Assembly (NCBI GenBank): GCA_905480605.1
Contig: CAJQRD010000011.1
Location: 21,124 to 85,123 of the forward strand
Reading direction: 5' to 3'
Length of the DNA: 64,000 nt
DNA from: an uncultured Saprospiraceae bacterium
GTDB lineage: Bacteria; Bacteroidota; Bacteroidia; Chitinophagales; Saprospiraceae
Below are positions 10,471-19,344 of this stretch, in pieces. Both the position numbers and the translations under genes were made by a program. How positions within the stretch are numbered: the first letter of the stretch is position 1; each line of letters begins with the position of its first letter. Under the pieces are notes generated by a model. The model had not been told where the DNA came from and did no database searches. It saw only the letters and a program-made list of their open reading frames with translations.

Positions 10471-12723
10471 ATGAAAAATATTATTTATATTCTTTTGTTG
10501 TGCTCAATTGTTTCTTGTAAACAAGATTCAATAAAAAATGCACTAGAGACTAAAGCAAATCTTGCTTTGATTCCTGCCCCTGATTTTATAAAACTAGATG
10601 GAGATTCTGAATTAACGGAACTTGTGTTTTCTGTTGATAATTCAGCTGATAAATATTTTAATGCATTGGATCAAAGTTCTATCAAGGGCTTTCCTATTAG
10701 CCGGTCGGCCAATCCTAATTTGACATTTTCAAAACTGACGCAACCTTCAACGGGTGGTCATTTTGTTCTTGAGATTGGAAAATCGTCAGTAAAAGTTTTG
10801 GCAGATGATGAAGAAGGAAAATTCAGTGCAATGTCAAGATTGTTGCAGTTGTATTCAATGACAGGAAAATTGCCTAGTGGTGTGATAGGCTCTGCACCTA
10901 GGTTTGAATACCGAGGTATGCACCTTGACGTGGCGAGACATTTTTACTCTGTAGATGAAGTAAAGAAATATTTGGATTATCTATTTTTCTACGGATATAA
11001 TAAATTTCATTGGCACTTGACAGAAGATCAAGGATGGAGAATTGAAATTAAACAATATCCTAAATTGCAGGAAGTGGCTGCATTTCGTGATGAAACACTG
11101 ATTGGACATTACAACGATGTGCCTCAGAAATATGACGGTAAAAAATATGGTGGATTTTATACACAAGAAGAAGTTAAAGATATTGTCAATTATGCTTCTA
11201 ATAAAGGCATAGAGGTAATCCCAGAAATTGAATTGCCTGGTCACAGTTTGGCCGCTTTGTCCGCATATCCAGAATTGGGGTGTGAGGATAAAGAATACAA
11301 AGCTGCAACTAAATGGGGAGTCTTTGATGATATATATTGTCCAACTGAGGCAACTTTTAAGTTTTTAGAGAATGTAATGGATGAAGTTATCACTTTGTTC
11401 CCATCTAAATACATACATATCGGAGGAGATGAGGCGCCAAAAACAGCATGGCGAAATAGTAAGTTTTGTCAGGATCTTATCGCTAAGGAAGGATTGAAAG
11501 ATGAACATGGCTTGCAGTCTTACTTCATAAAGCGTATGGAAAAATATATCAACAGCAAAGGGAAATCAATTATTGGTTGGGATGAGATATTAGAAGGTGG
11601 ACTGGCGCCTAACGCAACGGTAATGTCTTGGCGTGGAATTGAAGGAGGAATCGAAGCGGCAAATGCAAATCACAATGTTATCATGACGCCAACTTCTCAT
11701 TGTTATTTTGATTACTACCAATCCAATCATAAAGATGAACCTTTGGCAATTGGTGGCTATCTTTCTGTTGAAAAAGTTTACAGTTATGATCCGATTCCAA
11801 GTGAATTGCCAGTTGATAAACACAAACATATTCTTGGCGCACAAGGTAATCTATGGACAGAGTATTTGCCTACCTTTGATAATGTCGAATATATGGTTTT
11901 GACTAGGATGGCCGCATTGTCAGAAGTTTTATGGAAATCTAAAGATCAGAAGAATTTCCAGTCATTTAAAAATAACTTATCTGAACATATTGATTTTTGG
12001 AAATCATTAGATGTAAATGTTTCAGATCATAGATTGGATATTAGCCCCAAGGTTTTGACGAAATTTGGAGAGGGTCCTTACGTTGATTTTGGAAGCTATC
12101 CTGAAGGTGCTGAACTGCAATTTGTTTCTCCTTTTCAAAAACTATGGAGCAATGAAGTCAAAACACCTTTCTCTTTGACTGAAGATGGCTACTATAGTTT
12201 TCGTGCTGTTAAAGGAAAACTGGAAGGACGTTCTTCGCCTCTTACATTTACGAATCACCTGGGAACGAAAGCATCTTTGTTGTTGAAAAATCCGCCAGCA
12301 GAACAGTACGGTGGAGTAGGGGCGTCTTCTTTGAATAATGGTATCATAGGCCCAATAGAAAAGTATGGAGGGAATGAATGGTTAGGATTTAATGGTGATG
12401 ACTTAGAAGCTGAAATGATTTTTCCAGATATAACTGAGATCACATCAATAGATGTTCGATTCTTCAATGCAAATGGTCAGTGGATATACCTGCCAAAAAG
12501 GATTGAAATATTTAGTTCTAAAAATGGTAAAACCTACGAGTCTCTAAAAAGCCTTGACAATGTAAAAGCAAGAGGAAAAGTTGCCAATTTGAAAATCAAT
12601 TTTAAAGACTTGAAAACTAAATACTTGAAGGTTGTCGCAACGAATTATGGTAAAATTCCACAAGGTAAACAAGGAGAAGGAAATAGAGCCTGGTTGTTTG
12701 TGGATGAGATTAGTATTAATTGA
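10471..12723 (+). CDS. GH20 beta-N-acetylhexosaminidase lipoprotein
   Basis: A 750-residue lipoprotein with lipobox IVSC. After an N-terminal GH20b-type alpha/beta domain (about 30-150) comes the GH20 catalytic barrel (about 155-510), opening with FEYRGMHLDVARHFYS and containing the catalytic Asp-Glu pair D320-E321 in HIGGDEAPKTAW. GH20 enzymes use substrate-assisted catalysis to release terminal GlcNAc or GalNAc. A C-terminal beta-sandwich (about 610-750, resembling F5/8 type C) may bind glycan. It starts one base after the PhyH stop codon. It is the strongest evidence that the locus works on GlcNAc-containing glycans, feeding the NagB fusion upstream. It most likely acts in the periplasm or on the outer membrane. 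Confidence 0.95.
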   Translation: MKNIIYILLLCSIVSCKQDSIKNALETKANLALIPAPDFIKLDGDSELTELVFSVDNSADKYFNALDQSSIKGFPISRSANPNLTFSKLTQPSTGGHFVLEIGKSSVKVLADDEEGKFSAMSRLLQLYSMTGKLPSGVIGSAPRFEYRGMHLDVARHFYSVDEVKKYLDYLFFYGYNKFHWHLTEDQGWRIEIKQYPKLQEVAAFRDETLIGHYNDVPQKYDGKKYGGFYTQEEVKDIVNYASNKGIEVIPEIELPGHSLAALSAYPELGCEDKEYKAATKWGVFDDIYCPTEATFKFLENVMDEVITLFPSKYIHIGGDEAPKTAWRNSKFCQDLIAKEGLKDEHGLQSYFIKRMEKYINSKGKSIIGWDEILEGGLAPNATVMSWRGIEGGIEAANANHNVIMTPTSHCYFDYYQSNHKDEPLAIGGYLSVEKVYSYDPIPSELPVDKHKHILGAQGNLWTEYLPTFDNVEYMVLTRMAALSEVLWKSKDQKNFQSFKNNLSEHIDFWKSLDVNVSDHRLDISPKVLTKFGEGPYVDFGSYPEGAELQFVSPFQKLWSNEVKTPFSLTEDGYYSFRAVKGKLEGRSSPLTFTNHLGTKASLLLKNPPAEQYGGVGASSLNNGIIGPIEKYGGNEWLGFNGDDLEAEMIFPDITEITSIDVRFFNANGQWIYLPKRIEIFSSKNGKTYESLKSLDNVKARGKVANLKINFKDLKTKYLKVVATNYGKIPQGKQGEGNRAWLFVDEISIN

Positions 12724-12816
12724 GATTTAAGAAATGATGATCCTTATTAACCATCATTAAAACAAACTTAAAATGAAATACTATAATATTATTGTAATTA
12801 GTTCAGAAATAAAAGA

Positions 12817-13434
12817 TTAATTGGGACAATTAATTGATGTCCCTATTAGTGTACCACTATTATCGGGAGCGTACCTCCAGCAATTTCCATTTGGTGACTT
12901 TATGATGACTCCACTTGAAATATTTTCAATGTATACATCCCCATCTGCTATGTGTAATTTTGATTTCGGTTGATCAGTTGCAATACCTAGTCTACCAAAT
13001 CCATCAACACGCATACGTTCTTCTCTGGAGGTTTCCCCAGGAGATGTTGTGCTGAATGTCATAAAACTAGGATACCCAAAACTGGATGGTTCTGGTCCTG
13101 TCCACATTTCAATTGCAGTGGAATACCTGTACGCTCCATCAATGTACTGACCAGATAACAAAGCTAGCGTTCTATCGCCTTCCATAACATCTGTGGGCAT
13201 AGCCAGCGTACCTCGTGATTTTCGTGCATCAAAATTTGGAGCTGTTGAAAATTGTTCTGAAGCATTGATTAAGGTAATATAAGTATGCGCATTTGTAGTG
13301 ATCTGTTCATTTTGGATAGTCAATTCTCTTTCCGAACTTCCATCTCCAATGATTTCTATTTTTTGGGCATTTAGAGATGTTGTAAACGCTATTATAACAA
13401 AAACTGAGAAAATATTTGGTGCGTACTTTTTCAT
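12817..13434 (-). CDS. Secreted tail-fibre-like protein of unknown function
   Basis: A 205-residue protein with a clear signal peptide that ends near SLNAQ. The mature part resembles the stalk of tail-fibre-like proteins common in Bacteroidota: ERMRVDGFGRLGIATDQP followed by SKLHIADGDVYI is a variant of the GIGTxxPxxKLH motif. It ends in a Cys-containing tail (NGNCWRYAPDNSGTLIG). No catalytic motif was seen. It is convergent with the GH20 gene and divergent from the GNAT gene, so it is transcribed alone. The 868-residue protein at 34.5-37.1 kb shares the ERMRI/VxxxG motif. Function unknown; surface or extracellular structural protein is the best guess. Confidence 0.7.
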   Translation of the reverse strand: MKKYAPNIFSVFVIIAFTTSLNAQKIEIIGDGSSERELTIQNEQITTNAHTYITLINASEQFSTAPNFDARKSRGTLAMPTDVMEGDRTLALLSGQYIDGAYRYSTAIEMWTGPEPSSFGYPSFMTFSTTSPGETSREERMRVDGFGRLGIATDQPKSKLHIADGDVYIENISSGVIIKSPNGNCWRYAPDNSGTLIGTSINCPN

Positions 13435-13475
13435 GAGGATTAAATTTTAGATAAATGAATAATCTAGGTTTCAAC

Positions 13476-13483
13476 CAAAGATA
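13476..13483 (-). promoter_or_regulatory. Candidate -7 element for the tail-fibre-like gene
   Basis: On the minus strand TATCTTTG matches the Bacteroidota -7 consensus TAnnTTTG about 41 bases before the ATG. A good -33 TTTG was not found at the expected spacing, so this is tentative. Confidence 0.35.
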
Positions 13484-13632
13484 CATTTATATTTAGAAGA
13501 ATAATGGATAATTAATCAAGTTTAGGAAGTATGTTAATTATTTCACTATCTTGAATATAATAAACGTTGATATAATATTTGATAATTTCCAATATTCGAT
13601 TCGTTGCTCTTTGTTCATAGAATATTCTTACA

Positions 13633-14094
13633 TTGATAAAAAGACTTCAAAATAAAAATTTAAATATAGCAGAAAAAATACGTTCTGTTTTTCAAGTATC
13701 ATATGCTGTTGAAGCAAAGTTGTTAAATGCCATTGATTTTCCTCCTTTAAAACGAAGGCTGGAAAGTTATGTCGAGTGTGACAATGATTTTTTTGGTTAT
13801 TTAGAAGATCAAGATCTAGCGGGAGTAGTAGAAATTAATCATAATGATGATTTCACTCATGTTCAAAGTTTAGTAGTGGATCCAAAGTTTTTTAGACAAG
13901 GCATTGCACAAAAGCTAATGCGATTTATTTTGAATTCATATGACACTAAACTTTTTATTGTTGAAACTGGAGTTGAAAATAAACCAGCTATTGCGTTATA
14001 TGAAAAATTTGGCTTTATAGAAGTTAAACAGTGGGACACCAATCATGGTGTTAGAAAAATAAAACTTGAACTTGTAAGAAATAGTTATGCCTGA
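13633..14094 (+). CDS. GNAT-family N-acetyltransferase
   Basis: A 153-residue single-domain acetyltransferase. The acetyl-CoA binding motif A is VQSLVVDPKFFRQGIAQKLM (about residues 76-95), with the R/Q-x-x-G-x-A pattern; the C-terminal ENKPAIALYEKFGF is motif B. It would transfer acetyl from acetyl-CoA to an amine of unknown identity. The TTG at 13633 is chosen because it gives the full N-terminal strand and helix (MIKRLQNKNL...FQVSYAVEAK) and no in-frame ATG lies nearby. It stands alone between the tail-fibre-like gene and the symporter. Confidence 0.85.
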   Translation: MIKRLQNKNLNIAEKIRSVFQVSYAVEAKLLNAIDFPPLKRRLESYVECDNDFFGYLEDQDLAGVVEINHNDDFTHVQSLVVDPKFFRQGIAQKLMRFILNSYDTKLFIVETGVENKPAIALYEKFGFIEVKQWDTNHGVRKIKLELVRNSYA

Positions 14095-14446
14095 CTTTTG
14101 ATTAGATTTTATTTCCTAATTTTTATTTTTGAATATTTTTAAAAGAGTGGGATGTTGATGATAATTGAACCTTGATTGTCAAGGATTTTTTATTCTGGAA
14201 ATAAAATCTAAATTTAGCTATCAATGACAACTCAATGCAATCTCAATTAATGTGAGATCTGGAGAATAGAGAATCAATAAAAGTAACAATTCGTACTTTG
14301 GTTGGCGTATTTTATTTTAGGGCTTCTGTATATATTTTGAACGCTGAAAATATCAAGGGTATGCTAGACAATTATCTTTGTTTTTTTTAAATCAGATCAC
14401 TATAAATTATAACGCAATAACTGTACTTTAGACACAAATATTAATT
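14095..14446. other. Intergenic region without recognised features
   Basis: AT-rich. No plausible reading frame, RNA or strong hairpin was seen. It presumably carries the promoter of the symporter gene, but no convincing TTTG/TAnnTTTG pair was found. Confidence 0.5.
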
Positions 14447-16213
14447 ATGAATTTATCAGCACTCGATTGGGGTATTATAATCTTGTTTTTTCTTGTTACT
14501 CTTGGTATCGGAATCTATGTTTCCAAGCAGTCAGGAAAAAGTGCAAAGGAGTTCTTTTTGTCAGGAAATAATATGCCTTGGTGGTTATTAGGCGTGTCAA
14601 TGGTAGCCACGACATTTTCTGCAGATACGCCTAATTTGGTTTCTGACATTGTCAGACAAAATGGAGTAGCAGGTAACTGGACATGGTGGGCATTTTTGTT
14701 GACAGGAATGTTAACGGTATTTGTATATGCCAAGTTATGGAGACGTTCAGGAATCATGACTGATTTAGAGTTTTATGAATTGAGATACTCAGGGAAGGCG
14801 GCGACTTTTCTCAGAGGTTTTAGAGCTATATATTTAGGTGTTTTTTTCAATGTTGTTGTGATGGCAACCGTTATGCTAGCTGGTATTAAAATTGGCGGAG
14901 TAATGCTAGGACTCTCACCTATAAAAACGGTGTTACTTGTTTCAGTAGTTACCGTGGTTTATTCGTCACTGGGAGGATTACGGGGTGTAATCCTAACCGA
15001 CTTCTTCCAGTTTGTTTTAAGTATGATAGGAATGATTGCGGGTGCTATATATATTGTGACAATGCCTGAGATCGATGGGTTGTCCAATTTGGTGAGCCAT
15101 CCCAATGTGATTGATAAATTGGATTTCTTTCCAGATTTTTCAGATCCCAATGTTGCTATTCCATTGTTTATAATTCCAATTGCCGTTCAGTGGTGGAATG
15201 TATGGTATCCTGGAGCGGAACCAGGAGGCGGCGGTTACATAGCTCAACGTATGTTATCGGCACGTGATGAAGATTCTGCAGTAAAGGCGACTTTATTTTT
15301 TAATGTAGCGCATTATGCATTGCGACCTTGGCCATGGATTGTTATTGCCTTGGCGTCTTTGATTGTTTTTCCGGATTTGGAAAATATAAGAGCAAGCTTC
15401 CCAAATGTAGATCCAAGTATAGTAGCACATGATTTGGCATTTCCAGCGATGTTGACTTACTTGCCACATGGCTTATTAGGATTGATCATAGCATCACTTA
15501 TTGCAGCTTTGATGTCTACTATCAGTACCCACCTCAACTGGGGCTCATCTTATATTGTAAATGACTTTTATAAGAGATTTGTACATAAGGAGGCTACAGA
15601 AAAGCAGCAAGTATTGGTCGGTCGTATTTCTACTGTTTCCTTGATGGTTTTAGCAGCGGTATTCGCTCTGTATCTAACCAGTGCATTCGAAGTCTTTAAT
15701 TTAATCTTACAAATAGGTGCCGGCACTGGTTTGATTTTTATCTTAAGATGGTTTTGGTGGCGTGTAAATGCACAGGCAGAAATAGTAGCTATGGTTGTTT
15801 CTTTCTTAATGGCATTTTACTTTATGAAAGGCTATGAAGGTGATATGTTGGATTACCAGAAAATGTTGACAGGAATTGGTGTAACAACTATTGCTTGGCT
15901 GGCAACTATCTTTTTGACACCAAAGACAGATATGAAAACTTTGTCCTCTTTTTTCAAATTGACAAGACCCCATGCTATGGGGTGGAAACCGGTTGTTTCA
16001 ACATTAAACGCACAAGAGGTAGAAGCAATCTATAATATTACAAAGAGTAGTTTGTCAAAGGAGGTAGGCATGATGTTTTTGGGTTGTATCATGGTGTATT
16101 CTGCTTTGTTTGGGATTGGATCAATAATTTACGGCAATATTATTACTGCAATAATATTATGCTTAGTATCTATTTTTATAGGCGTGATTTTATTTAGACT
16201 GATAAAAAAATAA
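14447..16213 (+). CDS. Sodium:solute symporter (SSS/SGLT family)
   Basis: A 588-residue integral membrane protein with about 13-14 hydrophobic segments. It starts with LDWGIIILFFLVTLGIGIYV and carries the SSS-typical KSAKEFFLSGNNMPWWLLG segment and the sodium-site-like region near SLIAALMSTISTHLN. It would import a small solute with sodium; SSS members in glycan loci usually carry monosaccharides. The stop codon is 2 bases before the next gene, a thioredoxin-fold lipoprotein, so the two form an operon. Being downstream of a GlcNAc-oriented locus makes GlcNAc or another hexose a reasonable but unproven substrate. Confidence 0.92.
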   Translation: MNLSALDWGIIILFFLVTLGIGIYVSKQSGKSAKEFFLSGNNMPWWLLGVSMVATTFSADTPNLVSDIVRQNGVAGNWTWWAFLLTGMLTVFVYAKLWRRSGIMTDLEFYELRYSGKAATFLRGFRAIYLGVFFNVVVMATVMLAGIKIGGVMLGLSPIKTVLLVSVVTVVYSSLGGLRGVILTDFFQFVLSMIGMIAGAIYIVTMPEIDGLSNLVSHPNVIDKLDFFPDFSDPNVAIPLFIIPIAVQWWNVWYPGAEPGGGGYIAQRMLSARDEDSAVKATLFFNVAHYALRPWPWIVIALASLIVFPDLENIRASFPNVDPSIVAHDLAFPAMLTYLPHGLLGLIIASLIAALMSTISTHLNWGSSYIVNDFYKRFVHKEATEKQQVLVGRISTVSLMVLAAVFALYLTSAFEVFNLILQIGAGTGLIFILRWFWWRVNAQAEIVAMVVSFLMAFYFMKGYEGDMLDYQKMLTGIGVTTIAWLATIFLTPKTDMKTLSSFFKLTRPHAMGWKPVVSTLNAQEVEAIYNITKSSLSKEVGMMFLGCIMVYSALFGIGSIIYGNIITAIILCLVSIFIGVILFRLIKK

Positions 16214-16215
16214 AT

Positions 16216-17676
16216 ATGATTTATACCAGATTCTTGTTGCTATTGATATCTACTTTATTTTTAGCTTGTTCAAGTCAGTCAGTTGATTACTCTACTGCTA
16301 TTGTTAATGGCAAGATTGTAGGATATCAGGGGCAAGATCTTTTTGTTTCAAATCCGATTAACGGAAGTGGTTACGAGGGATATAAAGACAAGGTGGACGT
16401 AAAACAGGATGGCACATTTAGTGCTAGTATAAATTTGTCTAAGGCTTCACTGGTGACATTTACAATGCCGAGACTTTTTAAGCATTTGGTAATACTTGAA
16501 CCTAAAAAAAATTATGATGTAAAAATTGATGGGCGCAGTGTCAATTCTGTTTTTACTTTTAATGATGAATCAAACGCAATTCAGGATTTGTATGCTGGTT
16601 TTGATAATCCAGATTACATTTCTAAAAATATGCCGTCTATTAATTCATCAATGACGATTAAGGATTACAATGGTATGTTTGACAGACCTTTTGAAAACGA
16701 AATTTATCAATTGGAAACACTTGCTCAATCAGGCCAGGTTTCTGATGATGTAGTGACATTGATAAAAGCTGATCGTGAAGTTTTTAGAGCAGCAAGAAAA
16801 GGTGATTTGGCATGGCGCTTGACTAGAAATAAAAGCGTTTTGGATGAAAAGACAAAATCGTTTTGGAAACATATTCTTGAGGAGACTCCTATCACAAATG
16901 AGTATATGTCTTCATCGTGGTTCTTGTCTTATGCGATGTCATATGTAAGAGGGAAGAAAGTAGGGGAGACTACATTCAATCCAAGTGCTCAGCACCAATT
17001 GGAAAGAGGAACTGAGCGTTTGTCATTGTTTATGAATGGGTTTGAAACATATCTAAATGGCAGCACACAAGAAATGGCCATGGCGAATTATTTGCACAAA
17101 GAAAGTGGAAATCAACGAAATGAAAAAGAATGTATAGCCTTATACAATAACCTCAAAGCAAAGAATAAAAATAATCAGTTTGATAAATATCTTAAACCTA
17201 ATATTGATGCTATTGAAGAATACTATAGGGTGATTGATTCAGACTTTGCTGAAGGAATAAATTTTATTGAAAACCCACAAGCGATTAATTCTATTTCTGA
17301 GTTGAATCAATACTTTAAGGGCAAAAAATTATATTTGGATGTTTGGGCAAGTTGGTGTGGTCCATGTCGTCGAGAGTTTTCATACAACAAAGACTTAAAG
17401 CCAATGTTGAAGAAAAATGATGTTGTTCCCATTTATATCAGTACTGACAAGCCAAAAGATCTTGAAAAATGGAAACGATTTATCAAACAATACGACCTAA
17501 AAGGCTACCACATCAATGCTTCAAATAACTTAAAAGTGGATATTCAACGGTACTATGGTGGTGGATTAAGAATTCCTTATTACTTATTGGTCAACGAGTC
17601 TGGCGAAGTTGCTGTCAATCATGCTGCAAGGCCATCACAATTGGATAAGTTGACTGGACAGGTCAAGGGTTTATAG
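16216..17676 (+). CDS. TlpA/thioredoxin-like lipoprotein with long N-terminal domain
   Basis: A 486-residue lipoprotein (lipobox LFLAC) facing the periplasm. An N-terminal beta-rich domain (about 25-110) is followed by a helical middle region (about 115-345) and a C-terminal thioredoxin fold (about 355-486) with the redox motif WCGPC, Cys381 and Cys384, then a cis-Pro region (RIPYYLLV). This architecture is common in Bacteroidota disulfide oxidoreductases (TlpA/ResA-like). It starts 2 bases after the symporter stop. The link between the two is unclear; a role in folding Cys-containing exported enzymes of the locus is possible. Confidence 0.88.
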   Translation: MIYTRFLLLLISTLFLACSSQSVDYSTAIVNGKIVGYQGQDLFVSNPINGSGYEGYKDKVDVKQDGTFSASINLSKASLVTFTMPRLFKHLVILEPKKNYDVKIDGRSVNSVFTFNDESNAIQDLYAGFDNPDYISKNMPSINSSMTIKDYNGMFDRPFENEIYQLETLAQSGQVSDDVVTLIKADREVFRAARKGDLAWRLTRNKSVLDEKTKSFWKHILEETPITNEYMSSSWFLSYAMSYVRGKKVGETTFNPSAQHQLERGTERLSLFMNGFETYLNGSTQEMAMANYLHKESGNQRNEKECIALYNNLKAKNKNNQFDKYLKPNIDAIEEYYRVIDSDFAEGINFIENPQAINSISELNQYFKGKKLYLDVWASWCGPCRREFSYNKDLKPMLKKNDVVPIYISTDKPKDLEKWKRFIKQYDLKGYHINASNNLKVDIQRYYGGGLRIPYYLLVNESGEVAVNHAARPSQLDKLTGQVKGL

Positions 17677-17813
17677 TTCTTCTTCTTACTCTGTTTATAT
17701 TTTGGCTCTGGCTCTTAAGATTGAGTCAAAGAGAGGAGTCTTTGAATTTAAAAATGAACCAGGAGTATAGTAAAATGTTTCAGTAGGATTATTGAATTCA
17801 ACTTTCTTACACT

Positions 17814-18023
17814 GATTATAATATCCCTACTTTTGATGGACTTACAGAAGGGAGTTTTTATGGTCTTAACGTTGCTCCCTGGATTGGCAATAAAGTGAAG
17901 GTAGGAGTTAAAGTTGCATTGGGTCATACACATGGCGATGGAGGTAGTTCTCCTTCACTTAACTCATTTGGACTTTTTTCTACTCTAATCTATATTCGAA
18001 TACTCTTATACAAAATAAAGTAA
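17814..18023 (+). pseudogene. Remnant of an outer-membrane beta-barrel-like gene
   Basis: This 69-codon frame has no usable start and is closed by a stop at 17793 upstream. Its translation has the look of the end of a barrel or secreted beta protein: DYNIPTFDGLTEGSFYG, then VKVGVKVALGHTHGDGG, alternating hydrophobic and polar residues. Nothing similar precedes it in any frame. I read it as a 3' relic of a deleted gene; chance cannot be excluded. Confidence 0.3.
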
Positions 18024-18218
18024 TTTCATGTGATAAATATGAAGGTCGTTACTACTCTTTTTATAAAGTAAATTGTTTTAATTATTTGTTTATTCACACA
18101 TCTATTCCTTCATTCAATCAATACCAATATCCTCTAACAATTTAAGTTAGTTGTACTTAAGAAATAATTATTTTGAATTCTTCATTATTTCTAAATAGAT
18201 TTATAGAAAATTATTAAT

Positions 18219-18788
18219 ATGAAGTATCTAAAATATCTTTTGGGTTTAATTCTATTGCTGGTGATTATATTTTTTGCAAAAGGACTACTAACGCCTTCTA
18301 TATATTATGAAAGTGAAGTTACTGTAGATAAACCAGCTAATGAATCATGGGCTGTTATGTCTGATGAGGCTAATTTGCCTAAATGGATAAAGGGTTTTAA
18401 ACGGACTGAACATATTAGTGGTGATGTAAACCAAATTGGTGAGATTTCAAAAGTCTATGTTGAAGATCAAGGCCAAGAAATGATTATGGAACAAACCATA
18501 ATTGATGTTCGGAAGAATGAACTACTAGCGATGTCGTTTAAGGCTGATTTTATGGATATGGAATATGATATGCTGTTTGATGAAAAAGACGGCAAAACTA
18601 CTATTAAGACAAAATCAACGACTGTTGGAAATGGTATATTTGCAAAATCCCTGGGTTCCTTTATGACAAGTTCTATGAAGACGATGGAAGATGCTAATTT
18701 GGAAAGTTTAAAAAAGCTGATTGAAGAAAATACAAAAGAATATTTTCAAGTTTCAAAAATAGATACTACACTTGAAATGACTAAATAG
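18219..18788 (+). CDS. Membrane-anchored SRPBCC (START-like) family protein
   Basis: A 189-residue protein with one N-terminal membrane segment (YLLGLILLLVIIFFAKGLL), then a SRPBCC/polyketide-cyclase-like fold: SEVTVDKPANESWAVMSDE is the typical first strand and helix, and a long C-terminal helix carries SMKTMEDANLESLKKLIEE. SRPBCC proteins hold hydrophobic ligands in a deep cavity; no catalytic residues are assigned. It stands alone. The sequence just downstream contains a decayed copy of the mobile repeat found at 30.4 kb. Confidence 0.78.
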   Translation: MKYLKYLLGLILLLVIIFFAKGLLTPSIYYESEVTVDKPANESWAVMSDEANLPKWIKGFKRTEHISGDVNQIGEISKVYVEDQGQEMIMEQTIIDVRKNELLAMSFKADFMDMEYDMLFDEKDGKTTIKTKSTTVGNGIFAKSLGSFMTSSMKTMEDANLESLKKLIEENTKEYFQVSKIDTTLEMTK

Positions 18789-18805
18789 TTTTACCTAAAA
18801 ACGAA

Positions 18806-19077
18806 ATTAGGTTGTACTCAATATTTAATTTTTAAAAGAGAGATGTATTGTCTGTTATTAATCGGCATTCTGAATTTTAGGTATGAATGAATGATCTCGA
18901 AAAGTGAAGTACGGAGTGCTTCAAATAAATGAACCACGAAATAGGTTGTTGAGCCGAACCTAGCTGCCCACCCGCTATCGCTGTTCTTTCACTTCGATTT
19001 CTTACTGAACTCGAATGCTATCACAGATTATTCACTCATACTTGTTTAGTTTTTTAATTTTTTGGAGCCATTAAGAA
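18806..19077 (+). repeat. Degenerate copy of the 30.4-kb insertion element
   Basis: Three blocks are collinear with the element at 30371-30705: ATTAGGTTGTAC (18806-18817) against TTTAGGTTGCAC; a 23-bp identical block (AATCGGCATT...TTTAGGT, 18860-18882 and 30438-30460); and a 37-bp block with 4 mismatches (19041-19077 and 30520-30556). The spacing between blocks 2 and 3 is about 100 bases longer here. No right terminal repeat was recognised, so the copy is incomplete or decayed. The rest of the 18789-19344 gap shows no gene. Confidence 0.7.
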
Positions 19078-19344
19078 TTAAGGAAGAGGCGGTAAAGAGA
19101 ACATTAAGTGATCCTGGTGTAAAGATCTTTTATACTTAATTTAATTATTCTCTGTAGGATGGTATTTAATTTAATCAGAGAGAGAATTGTGTAAGCAAAC
19201 TCTTGAGGAACTGGTTATATTATTTTTCATTATAAATAATTGAACGCATCATTAGATTGGAAATAATGCTTCATTGGTCAGTAATATGCCTATTATTACT
19301 ATTGTAGTCAATTTATCAAATTATATCTTTAAGTAATTCGCATA

